A stretch of DNA of 64,000 nt from assembly GCA_964388275.1 (NCBI GenBank), contig CAYLZD010000018.1:1-64000 (forward strand), read 5' to 3'. This stretch comes from JARYLZ01 sp964388275. GTDB lineage: Bacteria > Bacteroidota > Ignavibacteria > SZUA-365. The notes below the pieces were generated by a model. The model had not been told where the DNA came from. It saw only the letters and a program-made list of their open reading frames with translations, and did no database searches. Each line of letters opens with the position of its first letter. The first letter of the stretch is position 1. Positions 25,826-33,052 of the stretch are shown here, piece by piece. Both the position numbers and the translations under genes were made by a program.

Positions 25826-27736
25826 ATGAAAAACGCTAAGACTATCCTTGTGCACTCGCTCATCAGCGGGATCGTCATCCTGTCCCTGGGCGTCGCGGCC
25901 TTTAACGGTTGTGCAACGGTTCAGAAAGATTTCCTTGCGGCGAAAAAGCTGAATACCGCTTCGGCCTACGAAGATTTTCTCCGCAAACACCCGAACAGCG
26001 CATTCGAGAAGAACGCATATTTGGGCATCGCTCGATCTCATACCGCTGCTCGCAATTGGTCCGAGGCGGAAGCTTCGTACGGTCGAATGTCGCAGCGCTT
26101 TCCGGAAGATTCGCTCGAATACAACAGGATAAGAGCATTGCTGACGACGCCCGCGGAACCCGTAGTCATCACTAATCTCGGGCCGACCGTCAACTCGCGA
26201 TATGAAGAGTATTTTCCGGTGATCACAGCGGATGAAAAAACTCTGTATTTCTGCTCTAATGATATGGAACGCCTGAATACGGATTCGATAGCAGCCGTGC
26301 TCAAGTCGCTCCCGCAAGCGGAGCGCCTGACCAGAGCGCTGAAAATCATTAATGATTGTCCGCAGGAGGAAATATGGAGATCCGACCGCGGGAACGAATC
26401 CTGGGCCCCGCCTTACAAGTTGCGCGCGCCCCTCAATTCGCAGCAGAACGACGCTGTCGAGGCCATATCAGTCGATAAAACAACGGCGTATATTTTCCGC
26501 AACGGCAGAATCATGATTTCGCGTCTGAAAGCCGACGGCGAATGGGAGGATCCCGTCGATGCCGGGGATCAGTTGAATACCGGCAGGTGGGATGCGGACG
26601 TTTCGCTCTCGAGTGACGGCAGGGCGCTGCTTTTCTCCTCGAACCGCAAGGAAAGCATTCAAGCCGGTCCGAAAGACACGACCCATTCCAAAGATTTGTA
26701 CGTTTCCTTCAGGGAGGGCGAAAAATGGTGCAAACCGATTAATCTGGGCCGGACAATAAATACGAACCGGACCGAACGCTCTCCATATCTTCACTCGGAC
26801 GGCAGAACGCTGTATTTCAGCTCGGACGGACACCCGGGATTGGGAGAACTTGACGTGTTCAGGAGCGTCCGCATCGGAGATTCCTGGACGGAGTGGAGCG
26901 AACCCGAGAACCTGGGCCGCGAGATCAATACAGCGCAAGACGACTGGGGGTACAAAATTCCGGCGCAGGGCGACAGGGCGTATTACAGCGTTCGCGGGCG
27001 CCCCGACAGTTTCGGCGGGCAGGACATATATGTGATACAGCTGCCGTCAACGGTTCAGCCGATGCTCGCAGTCACGGCGATTTACGGCAAAATCATCGAT
27101 CGCCATGGAAAGCCGTTGGAAGCGCGCGTGCTATGGGAATACAAGCGCGACTCCGCGGATGTCGGCAATTCAATTCAAGCGCCAAAGCAGAGCGCTCATT
27201 CATCGGATTTGATAGCTGGAGAGGCGCGAAGCAATCCGATGACCGGCGAGTATTTCATCACGCTGCCCGCGGGCCGCAATTACACGTACTTCGCCTCGAA
27301 AGATGGGTATTATCCCACTTCACAGAATATCGATCTGCGGGACAAGAAGGAGTATCAGGAATACAATGTGGACATAGTCCTTCCTCGCGGCGATGAAGAG
27401 GCGATCGTGCTGAAAAACATCTTTTTCGATTTCAACAGCACGGAAATACTGCCCGCGTCCGAATCCGAGCTGCTCCGGTTGTATGAATACCTCACTCAAA
27501 ACAGCGGCTATGAAATCGAAATCTCCGGCCATACGGATGACGTTGGTTCCGATGCGTACAATCTCACGCTGTCGCACAAGCGGGCCAAAGCCGTCGTCGC
27601 ATACCTGGAATCAAGGGGAATCGTCTCCGCCAGGATGACCGCGAAGGGTTACGGCAAACAGAAGCCGATCGATAACACCGGCACGGACGAAGGCAGGGCG
27701 AAAAACCGCAGGGTTGAATTCAGGCTCGTCAAGTGA
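25826..27736 (+). CDS. PorE-like OmpA-family lipoprotein (TPR, PD40 propeller, CRD, OmpA)
   Basis: 636 residues. A lipoprotein signal ends at AAFNGC (Cys near 29). Next come TPR-like helices (SAYEDFLRKHPNSAFEKNAY), then a PD40/WD40-like propeller with repeats such as EEYFPVITADEKTLYFCSND, DVSLSSDGRALLFSSNR and RSPYLHSDGRTLYFSSDG, then a carboxypeptidase-regulatory-like domain (EYFITLPAGRNYTYFASKDG), and last an OmpA peptidoglycan-binding domain (IEISGHTDDVGSDAYNLTLS, SHKRAKAVVAYL, KNRRVEF). This is the domain order of PorE, which anchors the T9SS to peptidoglycan. Several T9SS cargo proteins in this window fit that role. A decayed second copy lies at 47545-48912. Confidence 0.8.
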   Translation: MKNAKTILVHSLISGIVILSLGVAAFNGCATVQKDFLAAKKLNTASAYEDFLRKHPNSAFEKNAYLGIARSHTAARNWSEAEASYGRMSQRFPEDSLEYNRIRALLTTPAEPVVITNLGPTVNSRYEEYFPVITADEKTLYFCSNDMERLNTDSIAAVLKSLPQAERLTRALKIINDCPQEEIWRSDRGNESWAPPYKLRAPLNSQQNDAVEAISVDKTTAYIFRNGRIMISRLKADGEWEDPVDAGDQLNTGRWDADVSLSSDGRALLFSSNRKESIQAGPKDTTHSKDLYVSFREGEKWCKPINLGRTINTNRTERSPYLHSDGRTLYFSSDGHPGLGELDVFRSVRIGDSWTEWSEPENLGREINTAQDDWGYKIPAQGDRAYYSVRGRPDSFGGQDIYVIQLPSTVQPMLAVTAIYGKIIDRHGKPLEARVLWEYKRDSADVGNSIQAPKQSAHSSDLIAGEARSNPMTGEYFITLPAGRNYTYFASKDGYYPTSQNIDLRDKKEYQEYNVDIVLPRGDEEAIVLKNIFFDFNSTEILPASESELLRLYEYLTQNSGYEIEISGHTDDVGSDAYNLTLSHKRAKAVVAYLESRGIVSARMTAKGYGKQKPIDNTGTDEGRAKNRRVEFRLVK

Positions 27737-28426
27737 CGCCGGCGCGCGCGCGGGAAGCGGGGAAGTTGTGGAAGCATGGACGGAGCTTTTCCCAAGCTTG
27801 TGACCGGCGCGAAGCAACGCGGCCACCGAGGCGGTTGCTGTATAAATCCCGCCTGTTATCTCTCGCCGGGCCGTAAAAGGCGCAGCGCATACTTCCCTCG
27901 TCGTTGAACGTGCTTTTCGCGCTCGGAAACAATTAAGCAGCGCAATTTCTGGCCCGGGAGCTCGACCGCTACCGCTACGGCCGCAACCTCGCCGGACTGC
28001 GATCTCTCCTGGGTTCCTTTGAGGCCGAATTCTCCTTGCCGGCAAGTCTCTGGAGCGTCGAACAGTCGACCATGCGCATGAGGGAAGATGTGTATGCCAA
28101 TATCGTCGGAGGGATGACCAAAACCGAAGCCGTCCGGCAAGCGAAAGTGAAGCTCATAAACACCCGCGTCAAAGGAATCTCATTCTCTCACCCGTTTCTC
28201 TGGGCGCCGTTCGTGTTCATTGGGCGGCCGAAATGACTGTCTCTCTGCATGACATGTGCGGATTTTGCAGCTGGATTTCCTTTTTGGAGCGCTAAATTGC
28301 AACCTTTTCGATTACCGCTGAAAGATTTAGTGCGATTGCGCGATAATATGATGGCGGGCGCAACGGCCGGTCTGGTGCTCTCTGCCATGAACATGTCGGT
28401 TTTCAAATTCAACAGGAGGCGGTAAC
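27737..28426. other. Intergenic region holding a CHAT-domain remnant
   Basis: Apart from the CHAT remnant at 28036-28236 nothing coding is seen. The first bases after the upstream stop (CGCCGGCGCGCGCGCGGG) are also found after the PorE-like pseudogene at 48913, so they belong to the duplicated block. Confidence 0.5.
28036..28236 (+). pseudogene. C-terminal remnant of a CHAT-domain protein
   Basis: The 66 residues include LPASLWSVEQSTMRMREDVY, MTKTEAVRQAKVKLI and SHPFLWAPFVFIG. They match the last segment of CHAT (caspase-like) proteases, which read SLWxVxDxxTxxLM...WAPFVLIG. The full CHAT protein at 38690-42586 ends the same way (AHPFLWAPFVLVG). The catalytic His and Cys regions and any TPRs are missing, so this is the tail of a deleted gene. 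Confidence 0.65.
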
Positions 28427-30601
28427 ATGAAAACACTCTTATGCATTCTTGTGACTTTTGCCCCGCTCGCGGTCGCGCAAGGCCAGTCCTGGCGTTGGTT
28501 GTATCCGTCACCGACTCCCGCGAGAGTCAAGCAGCAACAATTTATTACACAGGTGTTTGGCTTTGTTATCACGGAAAACGGTGAGATACACCGGACTGAG
28601 GATGGCGGCAAATCCTGGTCGAGCATGGCATTCAACAACACTAAGTTCAACGCCATGCGGTTTTTAAACGTCAAGTCCGGATACATTCTCGGTTATGAGT
28701 CTTCACCAAGCAATAAAAATATCCTTCTGGCGACAACCGACGGCGGCGTGTCATTTACAAGAATTGCGCTTCTTGCTTCGTCGAATGTCACATATACGTG
28801 CATGCATTTCATTTCGTCGAATGAGGGTTATATCGCCGGTTCTAACGGCGCGGTTCTTAGAACCCTGGACGGCGGAAGCAGTTGGGCGGATATATCCGTC
28901 TCTGAAGCTGCCAATATGAGTATATTCTCAGTCTATTTCGCGGATCGCAACCACGGAATAGTATTCGGCAGCATCTCATACGGCGGCGGTTACAATGTCG
29001 TATGCGGCGCCACTTCGAACGGTGGGACAAACTGGGCGTTGCAGAAATCCGGAATCGCTAATAATTTCAGCGCTGCCTTTCATGCAGGCGCAGGAACACA
29101 CTTCCTTGCCGGCACGAACGGCATCATACTAAAAACCCAGAATAGCGGCCGTTCGTGGACGTTTCCGTCGCAGTCGGTCCTTGCCGCCCTCCGTGGCGTT
29201 TCCTTCACCAACGAACGTGAAGGATGGGCCGTCGGTGAGGACAGCACTATTCTAAAAACTACGGATGGAGGAGAATCCTGGGAAAAGCTTCGCTTGCCCT
29301 TTTATACGAATTATGTCGACGTCGGTTTTCTCGACGGTTCAATCGGACTGATCCTCGGCCAGGAGTATCGGTCCGGACAGACACAATGCCTGTTGTTCAC
29401 CTCCGACGGAGGCAATACCTGGTCTAATCGATTCAAATCCTTTCCAACACAGGAAACATTCACCGATGTATCGTTCGTCAGCGACAATGTCGGTTACATT
29501 ATCTCGTCACAAAAAATATATAAAACCGCTGATGCCGGATACACATGGTCGCAAATGTACGGCACCACGAATGATTACTTCAATGCCGTTGCATTCCTCG
29601 ACGAAAACAGCGGGTGGTCCGTAGGTCGAAGAGGTTATAGCGGGGCGCTGTATCGCACGACGGACGGCGGCCTTAACTGGACGACCGCGTCACCAGTTTC
29701 CAATTATATCAACAGCATTCACTTCGTTACGGACAATTACGGCTGGATTGCCGCAGATGGGGGCAAAATACTTCGCACGAGAGACGGCGGCCGATCTCCG
29801 TGGGTGGAGCAAACTACCGGAATAACCGAGGATATCTACAAAATATTCTTTGTCGACGGCGACTATGGCTGGGCGATTACAAAATATAAAACATTGCTTT
29901 CTACAACCAATGGGGGCGGGACATGGGCGTCCGCTACGAATTCCGGAAGCCTGACCTATCGTTCCGTGTATTTTATCGACAGGAATACCGGCTGGCTCGG
30001 CACCCTGAGTGGACTGTTGAAATCCACCGACGGTGGGAGGAATTGGACCGTTGTGCCGCTCCCGAACGCATCTTTTGACGACGTATATGACATCTACTTC
30101 CGGAACAGCATGGATGGATATGTTCTGACGCAAGGTTACAGCTCCGGCGACGGCGGTAAAATATACAAAACCACGGATGGCGGCGCCTCGTGGCTTGAAG
30201 TGTTTTCAACGTCCAAATACCCGTATGCCTTCTCTTTCAGCTCATCCGGCGACGGTTGGATGGTGGGAGCGGCCGGCACTGTTGCAAGTTCGACGAAGCG
30301 CAATCCGACTTTCACAGGAGAATTGCCTGAAGCAAACAACACTTTCCGATTGGGGCAGAATTATCCGAATCCGTTCTCTTCATCGACAACGATCGAGTAT
30401 GAACTGCCGGTGGAAACCTACGTGCATTTATCCGTTTACGATATTATGGGACGTCTTGTTTACAATGCTGTAAATGATTACCGGAAGGCAGGCAAGCATG
30501 CCGCCGTAATACCGACAGTCGATCTCAATCCGGGGCAGTACATATATACCATCAAGACCCGGGAATACATCAATTCGAAAACAATGTTTGTTTTACGATA
30601 A
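28427..30601 (+). CDS. Secreted Ycf48-like beta-propeller protein with T9SS sorting domain
   Basis: 724 residues with signal peptide MKTLLCILVTFAPLAVAQGQ and an AGGAGG ribosome site. About a dozen repeats follow the pattern xxxTxDGGxSWxx, for example HRTEDGGKSWSSM, LRTLDGGSSWADI and LKTTDGGESWEKL, alternating with GYIxG or GWAVG turns. This is the Ycf48/BNR (sialidase-like Asp-box) propeller. The C-terminus is a T9SS type A sorting domain: LGQNYPNPFSSSTTIEYELP and LNPGQYIYTIKTRE. It is probably displayed on or released from the surface. No catalytic sialidase residues were recognised, so binding rather than hydrolysis is more likely. Confidence 0.85.
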   Translation: MKTLLCILVTFAPLAVAQGQSWRWLYPSPTPARVKQQQFITQVFGFVITENGEIHRTEDGGKSWSSMAFNNTKFNAMRFLNVKSGYILGYESSPSNKNILLATTDGGVSFTRIALLASSNVTYTCMHFISSNEGYIAGSNGAVLRTLDGGSSWADISVSEAANMSIFSVYFADRNHGIVFGSISYGGGYNVVCGATSNGGTNWALQKSGIANNFSAAFHAGAGTHFLAGTNGIILKTQNSGRSWTFPSQSVLAALRGVSFTNEREGWAVGEDSTILKTTDGGESWEKLRLPFYTNYVDVGFLDGSIGLILGQEYRSGQTQCLLFTSDGGNTWSNRFKSFPTQETFTDVSFVSDNVGYIISSQKIYKTADAGYTWSQMYGTTNDYFNAVAFLDENSGWSVGRRGYSGALYRTTDGGLNWTTASPVSNYINSIHFVTDNYGWIAADGGKILRTRDGGRSPWVEQTTGITEDIYKIFFVDGDYGWAITKYKTLLSTTNGGGTWASATNSGSLTYRSVYFIDRNTGWLGTLSGLLKSTDGGRNWTVVPLPNASFDDVYDIYFRNSMDGYVLTQGYSSGDGGKIYKTTDGGASWLEVFSTSKYPYAFSFSSSGDGWMVGAAGTVASSTKRNPTFTGELPEANNTFRLGQNYPNPFSSSTTIEYELPVETYVHLSVYDIMGRLVYNAVNDYRKAGKHAAVIPTVDLNPGQYIYTIKTREYINSKTMFVLR

Positions 30602-30964
30602 CATGCCACAATGGAGGCAAACATGAAATATATTCTGGTTATTGAGACAATATTTGCCGCCTTCCGACTACGTCCCGCAAGCCGCGGGACTTCGTCGGAC
30701 AGTTCGGCGGCCACCACTCCCCGACGGGGAGGGGCTTAACATATCGGGGGGAGAGGAAAAATAACTCTTTTGTATTCGGTATTCCTTTTACTCCGGGAAA
30801 TGGACAAGGGATGAGATCAAACAAGCGGAAAACTCCCATACACCCGCGCAGCCCGACTTCCGGGCTTGATCGGCTCTTTTGCTTTATTACAGCGGATTTA
30901 TTATGATGGCTTCCGGTATATTCTTTCGTACGCGTTTCCCGCTCAAACATTTCAGGAGGGTAAG
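30602..30964. other. Intergenic region with repeat copy 1 and a small hairpin
   Basis: Holds the palindromic repeat at 30656-30738 and a hairpin AGCCCG ACTTC CGGGCT at about 30855-30871 followed by CTCTTTTGCTTT, a weak terminator candidate for the propeller gene. Confidence 0.45.
30656..30738. repeat. Modular palindromic intergenic repeat, copy 1
   Basis: Contains GCCGCCTTCCGACTACGTCC, then a stem GTCCCGCA AGC/CGC CGGGAC-like core, GTCGGACAGTTCGGCGGCC, and the stem CTCCCC GAC GGGGAG. It is the most diverged of three copies (others at 35530 and 35719). Confidence 0.7.
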
Positions 30965-33052
30965 ATGAACCACTCGTCGGGGCGCCTTTTCCGCTCGCTG
31001 CTCGGCATCGTAATCGCCGCTGCCGCGGCCTCGCCGGTTCACGCCCAGATAAGCGACGTGTCGGATGGGTTCTGGTCCATAGTAGTGCCGTCGGCCGCGG
31101 CTGTGGATGTGGACATGGGCACGGCGCAGGTGGGCACGACAAGGGATTCTCTCGTCACGGCTTTCCTGAACAACAGCGGCGCTGTTGACGTGCGCATAGA
31201 CTCGATCTACTTCGCCGGACCTGGCGCCGGGGTCTTCCGCCTGGCTTCGGGAATTCCGCCTTTCGAGATTCCGCGTGGAGAGAGCCGCGGCGTGGAGTTC
31301 CGTTTCACTCCTTCCGCGGCTGCAGTGTACACGGCCGAGGTGGTAATACACACTCAGGCGGATACGCTCAGGCGCGCCATACGCGGGGAGGGTGTTCAGC
31401 CGCGGATTTCCGTGGAGGCGCAGTTGGTGGATTTCGGACAGGTGAAGGTAAACGGCCGGAAAGACACGAGCATCGCGCTGCTTGTGCGCAATATCGGAAG
31501 CGGACCTTTGCCGGTGTCGGTAGTGCAGCAGCTGGGTCCGGACCTCGATCAGTTCGGCATAGTATCGGGCGGCGGGGCTTTCACGCTTGCGGCGGGCGAG
31601 GGACGCGCGATGCAACTGCGCTTCTCGCCTCTGCGTCCCGGACGCACGAGCGGCCGCCTCGGTTTCCACCACGGCGGGGCGGGCTCGCCTGCGGTGGTGG
31701 AACTGTTCGGCGAGGGCGTTCTGTCGCAAATTGCCGTAGAAGCGCAACTGGTAGATTTCGGGCAGGTGAAGGTAAACGCGGCGAAGGATACGAGCATAGC
31801 AGTCGTGGTGCGCAACGTCGGGAGCGGCATACTGTCGGTGTCGGGAGTGCAGCAGCTGGGTCCGGACCTCGATCAGTTCGGCATAGTATCGGGCGGCGGG
31901 GCTTTCACGCTTGCGGCGGGCGAGGGACGCGCGATGCAACTGCGCTTCTCGCCTCTGCGTCCCGGACGCACGAGCGGCCGCCTCGGTTTCCACCACGGCG
32001 GGGCGGGCTCGCCTGCGGTGGTGGAACTGTTCGGCGAGGGCGTTCTGTCGCAAATTGCCGTAGAAGCGCAACTGGTAGATTTCGGGCAGGTGAAGGTAAA
32101 CGCGGCGAAGGATACGAGCATAGCAGTCGTGGTGCGCAACGTCGGGAGCGGCATACTGTCGGTGTCGGGAGTGCAGCAGCTGGGTCCGGACCTCGATCAG
32201 TTCGGCATAGTATCGGGCGGCGGGGCTTTCACGCTTGCGGCGGGCGAGGGACGCGCGATGCAACTGCGCTTCTCGCCTCTGCGTCCCGGACGCACGAGCG
32301 GCCGCCTCGGTTTCCATCACGGCGGGGCGGGTTCGCCTGCTGTGGTGGAACTGTTCGGCGAGGGCGTGGGCGTGCAGGGCGCAGCCACCCTTCACGTGGA
32401 CACCATACGCGCCCGCCCCGGCGAACTGGTGGACGTGCCCATTTACCTGCGCAATGCAGTGGATCTGGAGTTGACCGGCGCGACGGGTTTCAACACGGAA
32501 CTGCGCTATGACGCGTCGCTTCTCTCACCCACCGGCGGCACTCCCAACGGCATCGTGACGAACGGTGAGCGCCGCCTCCCTCTGGACAATATTCCCGTGC
32601 AGGCCGACTCGCGGGGCGTTCTTGCCACACTGCACTTCGTGGCTACGCTTGGCACTGCGGAAGGCACGCCGCTGCGGCTCGAAAACACGTACGCGTCGGG
32701 CGGCAAGGTGGCGATGAGCGAATCGCCGGGCTACTTCCTTTTGACCGATCTGTGCCGCGAGGGCGGCGCGCGGCTGTTCGAGGCGACAGGAACGGCCGGT
32801 CTCGCGCAAAACCGGCCGAATCCGTTCAACTCGGAAACGGTGATAGAGTTCGAGACGATCGAGGACGCTCCGGCCCGCTTGAGCGTGCAGGACCTGGCGG
32901 GACGCACGGTTGCCGTTCTCCTCGACGGCCGGCGTCCGCCCGGGCGCTATGCCGTGTCGTTCAATGCCTCGTCCCTTGCGTCGGGCTCGTATTTCTGCGT
33001 GCTGGAGACGGGCGCGCGGAGTTATGTACGGCTGATGGAGGTGGTGAAATGA
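30965..33052 (+). CDS. Secreted choice-of-anchor D (ASH) protein with tandem repeats, cohesin-like domain and T9SS tail
   Basis: About 695 residues from the ATG at 30965, which has GGAGGG just upstream. A signal peptide ending ASPVHAQ is followed by an ASH/HYDIN-type domain and then three 108-residue repeats (31403-32374), each with ISVEAQLVDFGQVKVN, LVRNIGSG and LRFSPLRPGRTSGRLGFHH. After them comes a cohesin-like domain (LHVDTIRARPGELVDVPIYL, FNTELRYDASLLSP) and a T9SS type A sorting domain (LAQNRPNPFNSETVIEFE, LASGSYFCVLETG). A surface structural or adhesive role is likely. The stop overlaps the start of the next gene as ATGA. Confidence 0.85.
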   Translation: MNHSSGRLFRSLLGIVIAAAAASPVHAQISDVSDGFWSIVVPSAAAVDVDMGTAQVGTTRDSLVTAFLNNSGAVDVRIDSIYFAGPGAGVFRLASGIPPFEIPRGESRGVEFRFTPSAAAVYTAEVVIHTQADTLRRAIRGEGVQPRISVEAQLVDFGQVKVNGRKDTSIALLVRNIGSGPLPVSVVQQLGPDLDQFGIVSGGGAFTLAAGEGRAMQLRFSPLRPGRTSGRLGFHHGGAGSPAVVELFGEGVLSQIAVEAQLVDFGQVKVNAAKDTSIAVVVRNVGSGILSVSGVQQLGPDLDQFGIVSGGGAFTLAAGEGRAMQLRFSPLRPGRTSGRLGFHHGGAGSPAVVELFGEGVLSQIAVEAQLVDFGQVKVNAAKDTSIAVVVRNVGSGILSVSGVQQLGPDLDQFGIVSGGGAFTLAAGEGRAMQLRFSPLRPGRTSGRLGFHHGGAGSPAVVELFGEGVGVQGAATLHVDTIRARPGELVDVPIYLRNAVDLELTGATGFNTELRYDASLLSPTGGTPNGIVTNGERRLPLDNIPVQADSRGVLATLHFVATLGTAEGTPLRLENTYASGGKVAMSESPGYFLLTDLCREGGARLFEATGTAGLAQNRPNPFNSETVIEFETIEDAPARLSVQDLAGRTVAVLLDGRRPPGRYAVSFNASSLASGSYFCVLETGARSYVRLMEVVK
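31403..32374 (+). repeat. Three tandem 324-bp repeats encoding ASH domains
   Basis: Units start at 31403, 31727 and 32051. Units 2 and 3 differ at about three bases, all near the end of unit 3. Unit 1 differs in its first third and is then identical to unit 2. Each unit is 108 codons, so expansions keep the frame. Confidence 0.95.

Noticed and set aside
30887..32395. Long minus-strand ORF of 502 codons
   Set aside because: It is antisense to the ASH repeat gene, repeats with it, has no start signal and no domain. High GC keeps the antisense frame open.
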